A DNA stretch of 64,000 nucleotides from Bactrocera neohumeralis (lineage: Eukaryota; Arthropoda; Insecta; Diptera; Tephritidae): NCBI RefSeq assembly GCF_024586455.1, contig NC_065923.1, positions 5,893,501 to 5,957,500 on the forward strand, written 5' to 3'. The translations under genes were made by a program, and so were the position numbers. Of this stretch, positions 1 through 10,370 are shown piece after piece. The notes beneath the pieces were generated by a model. The model was not told the origin of the DNA. It ran no database searches and saw only the letters and a list, made by a program, of their open reading frames with translations. The stretch's first letter is position 1, and each line of letters begins with the position of its first letter.

Positions 1-430
1 AGGAAAAACCATCAAAAGCGACTTTACATTACATTGGAAAAACTGACGCATTTGAAGAAAAGGTGAGTGCCGTTTCAACAAGACAATGCACCGTTTCACA
101 AGTCAGTGAAAACGATGGAAAAACCCATGAATTGAGCTACGAATTGTTTCCGCAACCACCGCATTCTCCAGATCTAGGTCCCAGCGACTACTTCTTATTA
201 TTGGATCTCAAAAAAATACTCGCTTTGAAGAAATTTCTGTCGAATGAAAAGTTGGTCGCCGAAACTTAGGCTATTTTGAAGTAAAGGACAATTCGTACTA
301 AAAAATGATGTCGAAAAGTTAGAGGGTTACTATAATCAGTGCATCACAATTGAAGGGATCTATGTGGAATAAGAAAAACGAATTTTATCAAAAAATTGCT
401 TGTTGGTGAGTGCGTTTTACTATGGTAGGT
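1..430 (+). mobile_element. mariner transposase relic, C-terminal part (copy M1)
   Basis: This is the 3' end of a mariner element cut by the window edge. The transposase would have cut and rejoined DNA at TA sites using a D,D34D active site. The second catalytic Asp sits in a DNAPFHKS motif (about 82-105, frame 1). The third is in SPDLGPSDYFLL, with the Asp codon at 186-188 in a different frame, so a frameshift lies between them. A further shift near 267 and another near 300 separate the rest of the C-terminus (LEGYYNQC-like, ending in a stop at 370-372). The spacing and motifs are typical of mariner. The gene is dead because of at least three frame changes. The outer end is uncertain and is placed near 430 by composition only. 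Confidence 0.88.
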
Positions 431-2420
431 CGGGGCCTTGCAGTTGATCTGTTAGTATCATCATAGATTTGAAAAAGTTTCGAGAAACAAGCTGACTGAC
501 CCGAACGCTTCGAAAGTACAACGGATTAAACAAGAAAACATTGTTTTTCACCATTCTTAAAATTCAATAATGTTTTAGGATCACAAAAATATAACCGATC
601 AATATTTTTCAAATTTCTAGACTAGCTTAATTATAATAGTAATAAATGAAAGCTCCCTCAATGATGAGCTTACACGGTCACATTGTGAAAGACTACAGTT
701 TTAATTTACTGAAATTGAATAAAAAAAATATTTTCGCTCAACGATTCATTTTCATTTCAATTTATGGAATGTAATTTCACATGCAATTAAAAAGCTCACG
801 ATTGCACTCCAATGAGGCCAATCATTTACAGAACAAGTGGCGAAGCGTAAGAACGCATAACGGTCAGGCGGTAAATACAACAAACTCAGAAAGCCGATTT
901 ATCAGTTCGACGATTTTGGAACGCCGCTTGCTCAATCTTTATCAAATCCAATAATGAAAGCACAAAAAGCTCTTTTGGCAATTTCGCCAAACCAAAACGT
1001 TTAAGCGATCCGATTGTAATTGTGGAAAGCCGGCAGACAGATGAACAGACATGTGTAATCGTAAAGTAATGCATGTCCCTCTGCGCGTGTGTATGTGTGC
1101 ATCTCCATGCGAATAAAGCAACCAACGCGCTTGGATTGGCTTAAATGGGCTCAATGCAAATGCAAGTGGACAGTGAAATGTTGAACTGGCGCTGGTGTTG
1201 TTATAGTTGCTTTTAGTATGCAGCAAAAGCAAGGCAATCGCAATAAAATGCTCACAGTAATGCAGACACACATCCACACACAGTAGACCGGGGTGGACGT
1301 CGTGTGTGATTACATTGAAATTTATGTGCATTTGCAATTTCTTTCAGCATCACAAGCTCCAACTTCAATTGCAACTCAGCAGTGGCTGTCGCTTGGATGT
1401 GCAGCCGCAGTTTTGATTTCTTCAACTCTCTCGCGCGCTGCTTTCGCACTGCCCACAATACCCAGACGCAACAACTTTTTTCTTGCATTTTGCTTTGCTT
1501 TTGCATCTGTTTCCATCTCTTACATTGCATTTTTGTCCGTTACATCCGCAGCTTTAGTCGGTTGCACATCTTGCACATGGGCTCACCCGCTAGATCGTAC
1601 CGCAGACCGCTCGGTAGGGCAGACTGCCCGCTGCGCTGTCCTGTGGCCGCCGGCTGCATCTTGCTTGCTGGGCGAACCTCTGACGTCTCGGCGCGTCGTG
1701 TGAAGTGCTGTGTATTGGTTGATTTGGACTTCAATGCACATTCATGTAGCTCGAAAGCTGCAAGCAAACGTTGCTGCGGCCGCTGTTTGGCTTGTGGTCC
1801 GCATTGCGTCCTTGTCGACATCGCGTCTTCGCCGCCTGTGACATTTTGACAGCGCAAAAGTTATGGACAGGATGTCTGAATCCGTACGAACGAAGTCGTG
1901 TGCATTTTGCATATGCGAGCGAGTGAGTCTTTGTATGTGTGCTTGTGTGCGCATTAATATGTGTCCCCTCAGAGCTTATTGTCTGCTATCTGTCTGTATG
2001 CCTGTACGCCTGTCTGCGCCGCTTTACTTCTACCTTCCAGCGTGTCTGTCCGCATATGCGGCAAAGCTGACAAGTGTCCAGTTGGCTGTCGGTTGTTGGT
2101 CGTTGCCGGCCACTGCTGCTCAATGAAGAGCTGCAGTACTTTGCGTTAAGCTGCTGTTGCCAAAAAAAGAAATACAAAAACTAACCGCACCATCCAAAAA
2201 CCAAACCAGTTCAGACGTACCGCAAAGCCAAATGAATCAACCGCCCAATAGCAGACGGTTTTTTTTTTCATTCTCAGCACACGGATGTACCCTAGTCCAG
2301 ACGTGTTTTACGACCTTATGGTCAGTGCGCCGTAAGAAATGTGATTATTTAAAATGCAGCGAGAGAAGTGTAGCCTCTTCAAGCGTAGCCTGTGAAGCGC
2401 TTGCGATAATTTAGTAGCTT
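431..2420. other. non-coding DNA, no gene recognised
   Basis: The left part is AT-rich. From about 1080 to 2150 the sequence is GC-richer, with TGTG, CTGT and GCCG-type simple sequence. Several overlapping open frames up to 155 codons occur on both strands (for example 1382-1849 plus and 942-1337 minus). They are rich in Cys, Ser and Leu, match no family I know, and overlap each other, so I treat them as chance frames. Confidence 0.6.
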
Positions 2421-2659
2421 TATTCGCTTTTTTCATGCTTTATATTGGGAACACTAGATGGAAATCTTGCATGTTAACACATGTTCGGAGGAGATATTTA
2501 AATTCGAATCAAAGGCATGTCTTGCTTATTATTCCATAAAACTTTTACATATTGAGAGAGTCTTGCGAACCGTTACACTTATTTATGTTAATAAATTTTA
2601 AATACAATACGAACACTAACGGAACTGGAAAAATATTCACTTTAGCAAAAACTGAGAAC

Positions 2660-3570
2660 ATTTTCTTCAAAGCTTTCATAAAAGCTATATTGCTATATAT
2701 AAAATATAAAAATATAAAAGCTATTGCTATATATAGAAGCTTTTATAGATATTTATCTTGAAGAAAAGTCAAAATTTATTCGTTGGGATCATAAAAATCA
2801 CAAAGTTTATCAAAAAGCTTTTGAATTTTTATTAACTTAGAAAGAATTGCGTTAATAAAAATTCAAAAGATTATTGACATGACTAATAATTTCAACAAAA
2901 CGTTTTAGAAAGCTTTAAGCTTAGATATTCAAATGAAAACTAAAAGATATCATAAATCACACATTTAAACAAATCGCTTTAATAAACTTTCATACTATAC
3001 ACAAAAAATTGCTAAAGCTTTCAAAAATTAGTCTATTTAAGATGCTTTCAAGAAAAATTTTTACGAAAATTATTTAAGTTGTTGGTGTTATATATGTATG
3101 TATATACATATATGTATAGTATATATTTTTTACAGGAATTGAAATAGTTTTTCCACTTATGAAAGCTTTCCACTCTGAAGTGAAAGCTTTCTTTGTTAAA
3201 TTTCATTGTTCTGCTTTGTTCTGAAGCAAGCTAAATTACTTCAGCATCAGCTACGAATCTACTATAAATATTATAAATTGAAAAAGCTTCGGTAAAAGCT
3301 TCGGGTGGAGGCTTCATTCAGAAAAGATTAGGTTTTTTATAATTTCATTTTATTAATCCCTGAGAGACATTAAATAATAGTATTTGTTTTATTTTCATAA
3401 ATACTTAAAAGCTTAACAAAAGCTTTTAAAATTTGTAAGATGATTGAAGCTCCGAAGCCGCCGTATGAACCTTAACTTTAGAGCATATAACTAAAAAAAT
3501 ACCAATTTTATACATTTTACCATGATTTTCCTAGTATTTACCACATTAAATCACTTTGAAGAAGCTTTCG
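2660..3570. repeat. AT-rich block dense in AAGCTTT-type palindromes
   Basis: AAGCTT or close variants (AAAGCTTT, AAAAGCTTT, GAAGCTTTC) recur about a dozen times here, for example near 2668, 2740, 2815, 2911, 3013, 3166, 3182, 3284, 3409 and 3561. They usually sit next to A-runs. Flanking parts such as the GCTATATATA phrases at 2690-2740 are also duplicated. No open frame runs through the block. It looks like a decayed short tandem or clustered repeat. Its function is unknown. Confidence 0.6.
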
Positions 3571-5290
3571 TTGGTTCTAACAAAAACACTTTAATGACTT
3601 ACATCAATTCGCTTGAGGAAAAAATAAAAAAGTACATAAAATTACTGCAAAAATAATTACAAAGTGCGTTGCACTCAAAAACCAAGGTGCATTAAATATA
3701 GATCCAGCAATCGGAGGGCTCACTTTCGTCCACACTGATTAAATGCCACAATGTGAATTTGCCTGTGTAAATATATGATTATTTGTAATTTGCCGCCGCC
3801 TTTGATTGGCGTTCAATTACAATAAATATAGTCCACCAGCAATTGCAGACCCTCTAAGCGCATCTCTCAACGCACGTGTGTGTACATACATATGTATATA
3901 TATTTGTATTGACCGTCGCCTGGCTCATTTGTCGGCCCTTCTTCCAGTGTCGAGTGATTAAGGCGCATACTTAATTATGGAGGCTGTGGTAACGAAAAAT
4001 GGCCATGACAGCTTTTAATAAAATTAATAATTGCACTCCATTTGACGTTGTGGTTGTTGTAATCGATACGAGCACATCATTGTCTACGACACGGCAAGCA
4101 GCGGTTAAGGGCCAAGGCCGCAATGTATGGTAGAAACTTTGTCTGGTCGGGTGTATATTAGCAGGTGTGTGTGCAGATAAATTGTTCTTGTCGCTCTAAT
4201 TGAATGTGCTAGGCATGCTATTAGCGATAATCATGACTTAAATGTGCTACTGTGATATTATTTAAGTGTTGATAAGCGCTTTGATGCTTGATTTTTTAAA
4301 TGCTACAGTGGGTCCATTGCAGGAAAGACATCGTTAAATTTGGAATCAGCTTTTTGCTTCTGTAATGTCCAATAATTTTGAAAGAAGTAAGATGGTAGGT
4401 AAGATTATATTAAGCTTCCATATCCATAATGAAGATACCAGTCTGGACCACCGAAGTTTAATAACACCTAAGTCTATACCAAACCAAAATTTACTAGCGA
4501 CTCAAGGAAGGGAGGTCAGACTGAGAAATTGAAGCATCGTGATTTTTAAATATAACTTCGGAAGTCTCAGACCAAGTTTAAAACGAAGTCACCTGTGTGT
4601 TTTTCTTGAGCTCAGAGTGCTTGTTCCAAGCTGTTAATATAAAAGCCTCAATGAAATTTGGAATTAAAAGAAAAGAACACAGTTCCACAGAAGTATAATA
4701 TTAACGATTTTTCTACTATCGAACAAAGGAGTTCCACTCTCTTCAGGCAATGCAGCCACTCGAAAAATTCAAACTTTTGGACAAAACTGCGTTATTTGCA
4801 ATTAGTTGATCCTTTCCACGGCAACTTCCATTTCACTAATGGGTCGCTTCGCTTTCAGATATTTTGTGTATACCAATAGGTTAGACAAAATTCTTTTGAA
4901 ATCACCTGCCGTGGAGAGTCATGAAATTTTTACACTGATTAGAAAGTGAGATCTCTTTCAAAAGGCATATAGTGTAAGAGGGTTTGTGGTATAGACTCAA
5001 ACCTCGACTCTCTAGTAAACCAAATTGAAGCTAAGTTCTCAAATATTACAGTATGAAGTCAAGGTTTTGACAAAAGCAGGTGATTGCAGCCAGAGAAAAC
5101 TCAAAAAATACCAAAAAATTACAGGCTACTGTCTGAAACTCATCCACAATGTACTTTTTATTTTCAGCACTCGATTACTTAAGGTCAGTTTCCAGTCCTC
5201 AACCTACATTTTATGGATTCAATACTTAAATAATTTTGGTGTTGTGAAAAAAGCCACTTTATCACTGACAATAAATTTAAATTAAGCTAA
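3571..5290. other. non-coding DNA, no gene recognised
   Basis: This is ordinary AT-rich sequence with one TACATATGTA-type run near 3885-3905. Short frames at 4658-4879 and 5025-5285 give proteins with no recognisable motif. I see no transposon ends or RNA genes. Confidence 0.55.
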
Positions 5291-5299
5291 CAATTAACT

Positions 5300-7010
5300 C
5301 GAAGCATGAGAAATACATTTATTCCGATTGATTGCAATGCTTCAAGAAAGGCGCGTCCATATCGCTCCAGTCATTGTCACTTCACACACAGACCGGTTCC
5401 ATTCACATCAGTTCGTTTCTCCCCTACCCCGCGCATCAAGCAGCCCACAATCGTTTATTATCACTTCGCTTTGTCGTCGAGCACGTTTGACCGTCTGCGA
5501 TTGCGACTGCGTCTGCGACCTGCCTTGCCATATCTGTCCGTCTGTCAGACAACATCAATCAACTCGAGACAAGACATTCCACTCAACCAACAACGGCCGA
5601 ACTTGCCGCCGCCGCCGCACCCGCTATGTAGACAACAGCGGACGCGCTGAAGGCCAACCGAAGATGCACTCGCACTCTGTTTTGGCGCGCTAAGACGCTA
5701 TCAACTTCAGCTTTCAGCTTTTCGACATTCGCTTGGGGACTGTTGGGGCTCTTGACGATGCCTCTTCATGTACACTTCAATGTAACTTTAAATTTCACAA
5801 TTTCTGCTTCATTACTTTTGCAGTTGAGCACAGTAAGTACATAAAAATAAAATTACGCCTACAACAACAAGCCGGTGTTTATGGCAAGTCTATTACTGAC
5901 ACCGTCAGCGTCACTGTCGCTCAATGCGCACACATCTCAGCCTCAATTCACTTAAGCGAGTCGTGCGGACTGCGTCGGAAGATGCAACAATTCCCAAATC
6001 AACTCTCTCAGGCAACAACAGTGTAGTCGCAACTTCGGACCCCAAGTGCAGAAATATCAAGCCACAACCTGGAAGGCGTACGCATTTCATACCACAGACA
6101 ATACAACAATAACAAGCAGTACAAAGTGGTTCGCGCATCCGGACACAATGTGGCCGGCTAAAAGACTATTATTTCGTGTAATTGTTTTTGTTTTTCGTCG
6201 ATTTTTTCTTAATTTTTCTTTTGGCAAGTACCATTTCTCAAGCTGGGGTTGAGCGCTCCGACTGCTTGTCTCGCCGGCTGATGTCTGCGACTGATGACAT
6301 TGGTCCATAAGAGCCAGCACGTCCACCCTTGTAGCTGTGTGTACGTTTGGGTGTGTGGTTGTCTGGAGTGGCCGTCTGGCGGTGGTTAGGTAATGACGCT
6401 GGTGGTGGCTTGCAGCGAGGGTGTCTGCGCTGCACTCGAAAATTCGCCGTTGCAAATGTGCAATGCATTTTTCGGTTCGGTCGTGCTTTTTTTGTTGTTG
6501 GTCTGCGTGCTACGGTTTATTTTTAAAATTTCCGCAGCCTTTGCCGGCGGCCTATCAATTTTTGACGAGACAATCTCGCGTGGTGCACAACAATAACAAC
6601 AAGCAGCAAGTACAATAATAACGGACGACCGAAAAATACTGGCAGGCGGACAGACAGCCTGTGTGCAAACAGTGCAGTTTGTCTGTCCGTCGTCAAGCGA
6701 ACTCTGCTCAGACGAAGTTGCACCGCAGCCACCAACAGTCAGCCAAGTAAATTTATGCCTTTGGTTTTGTTTCTTATTGTTGTTTTTTTCACTCCGCTTA
6801 CTGTTGTTATTGATTTCTTTTATAGCTGTTGTTGTTTTTGTTATTGTTGTCGCTGGTTTTTGCTGCCTGTCTGTGCATAAAATTACGATAAGCCGCGTCA
6901 GTGTCTGCGTCTGCAACCGCGACAGTCGGTTTGTGTGCCTGAGCCCCCGTTGTTGACCATTGGACTTGGCTGGGACACAGTTGGTGGCAAAAGTAAGTAC
7001 CTAAAATGGA
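5300..7010. other. GC-richer promoter-like or leader-like region
   Basis: Composition rises to near-balanced GC with CAA/TTG, GCC and CTG-type simple sequence, as in fly 5' leaders and enhancers. An initiator-like TCAGTT lies at 5408-5413. Plus-strand splice-donor-like GTAAGTAC occurs near 5830 and 6990. Around 6770-6860 the plus strand is TTG-rich, so the minus strand is CAA-rich. The 176-codon minus-strand frame at 6386-6916 is Thr/Asn/Lys-rich low complexity with no motif, and I do not call it a gene. Transcribed leader exons on either strand are possible but unproven. Confidence 0.35.
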
Positions 7011-7604
7011 CATTTCCTTATATTCCTACGACAATAAATCCTAAAAGTTGTCGGAGTACAATCAGTAGTTTATTCAAAAAGTCCTAAAAGGATTAGAAAA
7101 AGAGCTTTTGGGCTTGCAATTTCATCTGCTTACAATAAACGGGATGATATAGATTCAAGGCATAAGTTATTTGTAACGCACGAACGAGTAAATGAGAGAC
7201 AAGTTTCGCGCCGTGACCATGGCGACTAGATGGACGTTTAATATGAACCTTATTTCGATCTGAGTTGCTAATTAACAACAAACCATTGGAAGTCAGTTAC
7301 TTCGAGCGGTTCATGTTTGGGTGACAGGGCTCGGTCTTGCATCTGGTAGAGGTATCGGTGACGATTATTATTTCATAAATAAGTCATTGGTGTATTTGTA
7401 AATGACTCTTAGAGCTCATGACTACAAGTTGGTGTGAGCCTCTCCTCAAGACTCTATTCTCTTGCCAAATCCTGACCGTTCTGAAAATGCTGCAAGCAAA
7501 GCTGGAGGAAAATATGCGAATATTTCCTATTTTCTCGCCAATTGTGATTAAAATTCATTCAGGGGTTAGGTCATACCTCGAAACGTTAAACACGGATGCA
7601 CCTA
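7011..7604. other. non-coding DNA, no gene recognised
   Basis: This is mixed-composition sequence leading into the reverse-transcriptase fragment. Short frames on both strands (7093-7281, 7418-7627) show no known motif. Confidence 0.5.
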
Positions 7605-8150
7605 TATCGTCTTCTTTATTCGCGTAGACACCGTTTGCGGTACTTGGCGCCAAATGGAGATTCCAAGCGAAGCCAAGTCCTTCTCCACCTGGTCTTTCCA
7701 ACGGAGCAGAGGTCTTCCTGTTCTTTTGCTTCCTCTGCTTCCTCTGGCGGGCACTGCCTCGAATACTTTCAACATGAGCCACTGTCTTTAAATACGCTGA
7801 ACTATGTCAATGTCGTCGTATATCTCATACAGGCCATCGTTTCATCGAATGCTGTATTCTCCGTGACCAATGCGCAAAGGAAAATCTTCCGCAGAACCTT
7901 TTTCTCGAGAACTCGTAACGTCGGCTCATCAGATGTTGTTATCTCCCATGCCTCTGCGCCATATAGCAGGACGGGAATAATCAGTGACTTATAGAGTTTG
8001 GCTTTTGTTCGTCGAGAGAGGACTTTACTTCTCAATTGCCTACCCGGTCCGAAGTAGCACCTGTTGGAGTTATTCTGCGTCAACAGTGTCGTGGGAGCCA
8101 AGACTGGAATGCGACGACTGTTTGTTTGATGACAAGAGATATATCGTTAT
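7605..8150 (-). mobile_element. non-LTR retrotransposon fragment, reverse-transcriptase C-terminal part (copy R1)
   Basis: Read on the minus strand, 8101-7802 encodes a protein with LRSKVLSRRTKAKLYKSL, PVLLYGAEAW and TLRVLEKKVLRKIF. This is the region after the catalytic core in RTE/CR1-like reverse transcriptases of insects. Downstream, 7780-7605 continues out of frame with an arginine-rich GRP-WKDQVEKDL-like C-terminus and ends at an AAGAAGA-type 3' tail (TCTTCTTTATT on the plus strand at 7608-7618). Compared with copy R2, about 100 bases around 8078-8110 are replaced or deleted. Homology resumes in a GCGACGACTGTTTG tract at 8109-8122. The copy is 5'-truncated and dead. The exact clade is not settled. 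Confidence 0.85.
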
Positions 8151-8154
8151 AATT

Positions 8155-8372
8155 TTAGGTTGCACCAATATACTGCCCTTAAATTTTCTTACAACTTTGA
8201 TCAAGCAGTTTGTATAATGCTTTATGCTGTAGTAGTCCAATATCGGTCTTTCGATAAGCAGCTTCTTGGAGAAAAACGTCGTTTACATGACTAAATCGAA
8301 TCAGCTCGTCACGCTGATCATTTTGATATAAATTTTATAGGTTTATTACGCTGGGCATCGTATAAAAAGCAA
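8155..8372 (+). repeat. dispersed 'CCGATC' repeat, copy A
   Basis: This is a decayed copy of a dispersed repeat that also occurs at 22935-23050, 35770-36262 and 47690-47965. Its head resembles GGTTGCACC-AATATACTGCCC. The middle has GTAGTCCAATATCGGT and GCAGCTTCTTGGAG, and the tail has TCAGCTCGTCACGCTGATCA. Copy C shares the GCAGCTTCTTGGA phrase and the TCAGCTCGTCA phrase. I recognise this as an abundant non-coding repeat of flies, from memory. It encodes nothing. It abuts the reverse-transcriptase fragment directly. Confidence 0.7.
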
Positions 8373-9839
8373 TTACATCCAAATCTATGATGTCTGCAAT
8401 GATCTTGAAAAGCTACACCAGGAAATACTTTCATCTTACTGCCAAAAGCAGACAAAAAAGCTATCAAAATTGAGTGCAGCATACTATTTGCATGCACTGT
8501 TGGAAAATAAAAATGCTTGTATCTTTGCAAGCACTCGTTCACGTTCACGTCTGACCCGCATATCACACGGTCGCGCGAGTTTTGCTGTTTGTCCGCCTGC
8601 TGACTGCATGCCACGTCGTCTACCGCCCCCCCGGGCCGTCCGTCCGTCCGTTAACGTCGTCATGTCCGCCGCTGGCCATTGGCTGGCCTTTGCTGTTTAT
8701 ATTAAATTTTTTGCGTTGTTTCATGTTTTGTTCCCTGTTGCATTCTCTGCGCTTAAAGCCGGTCAGTTGCAATTATTTGTTGTTGTAATTGTTGCTCGTT
8801 GTATGGCACCGGACTCGCATGAAAAATTGTATTTATAACTTAAAATGCACTTAGTTGCCCGTCAGTTTGACACTTACAAGGGCGTTACAGTTGCCGGGAG
8901 CAGATTCAGGCGGCTGCATACACGCACACAAACACAAGCAAGCAAGAAAATATGAAATAATGCCGGTCTTGCAACAAAAGTTGCACTAAGTTATATTTCT
9001 CCGGCATGTCTCGTAGAGCCAATTTATTCTTTTCACCTCAGCCATTCAACTACATCAACAGGCATATTTATGTATGAATATATATACATATGTATGTATA
9101 TATATAATGCACTGCAAGTGTCTCGTGCCGCACTTAATCGAATTCAATTCACTTGGAGTCCATCATTCAGTCGGCTCAAATTAATTTCGCTTCAAAAATC
9201 TTTACAACTTATCTCAACTAAATGTCATTTCTCCATTGTAATGCAGACAATTTCGCATTTTCCCATCTCCTCCGCCCCGCCAGAGCTTGTGATTACACAG
9301 TTTCCTGTCTGTCTGCTCCATTTGTTTTGCGAAACGTGTCTGAAATAAATAATTACGTTTTGGTGCTTTGGTGCACAACGTCGGCGGCCTGAGGTTGCAA
9401 CAAACAAGGTAGACTAAAGCTTTGGCTTAGTCTTTGTCTGCTCTTTTTAGGTTTATAATAAGCTCTCATTAACATATTGCAGACATTGGTACTTGTGTTC
9501 TCTTCAATCCTCATTCTTAAAATTGCAGATTTACATGAATTTGGCTTAATTCAGATGTGTGTACTTACAAAAAGGAGCCTTCAATACTCAGTGTAACTTG
9601 AAAAAAGATCGAGAATGCTGCATTACGTAAAATAAGTTCAACTCTACAAAACCGAAATATTTATTAATATTTATGCTGAGATCTTGCCGTAATTTGAAGC
9701 TTACATATAAGCGTAAGTCTGAGCTAAAACCGTTTTCTTTTTGATGAAGACTACGGCTGTATGGGTATGGTGAAATTTTAGAAGCTTTACCTCGTCTATG
9801 TAATTATGTTTCACGGAAATTGTCTCGTTGGCACTTAAT
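8373..9839. other. non-coding DNA with microsatellites, no gene recognised
   Basis: A GC-rich stretch at 8540-8700 contains a (CCGT)n run near 8636-8652. A TATGTATA-type run lies at 9070-9107. No frame shows a known motif, and no RNA gene was recognised. Confidence 0.55.
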
Positions 9840-10370
9840 AGTTCAAACAGCTCATCGTTCCTTCGAATGTGATTTTCGCCATTGCCAATCCGCAAAGACC
9901 ATAAATCTTCCGCAGAACCTTTCTCTCGAAACCTCGTAACGTCGACTCATCAGATGTTGTCATCTTCCTCTGCAGCGTATAGCAGGACGGTGATGATGAG
10001 GGACTTATATAGTTTGGTCTTTGTTCGTCGAGAGAGGACTTTACTTCTCAATTGCCTACTCAGTCCGAAGTTGCACCTGGGGGCAAGAGTTATTCTGCGC
10101 AGGATTTCGAGGCTGATATTATTGTTGGTGTTAATACTGATTCCAAGATAGACGAAATTATCAACGACTTCGAAGTTTGACTGTCAACAGTGCGACGACT
10201 GTTTGTTTGATGACAGGAGATATTTCGTCTTGTCCTCTTTCACTACCAGACCTATTTGCTTCGCTCCATATCCAGTATGTAGAAAGCAGAACTAACGTTG
10301 CGGTTGCTGAGGCAAATGATATCAATATCTTCGGCGTACGTCACCAGCTGTACACTCTTAGACAGCAAAA
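9840..10370 (-). mobile_element. non-LTR retrotransposon fragment containing the RT active-site box (copy R2)
   Basis: This belongs to the same family as 7605-8150 and 18930-19406. On the minus strand it starts just upstream of the reverse-transcriptase catalytic box, which reads Y-A-E-D at 10338-10327. The usual box is Y-A-D-D, so one metal-binding Asp is now Glu. A VDNFVYLGISINTNNN segment follows, then the RSKVLSRRTKTKLYKSL region, a TTSDESTLRGFERKVL segment and RIGNGENHIRRNDELFEL (in a 9895-9701 frame). The reading frame is broken several times, and homology fades near 9840. The 3' tail seen in the other copies is missing. It is a dead, doubly truncated copy. Confidence 0.85.

Noticed and set aside
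1293..1857. Overlapping frames of 105-155 codons on both strands
   Set aside because: They overlap in three frames, are Cys/Ser/Leu-rich and show no motif; typical of balanced-GC simple sequence.
6386..6916. 176-codon minus-strand open frame
   Set aside because: Low-complexity Thr/Asn/Lys/Ser composition from CAA-rich DNA, overlapped by plus-strand frames, no domain recognised.
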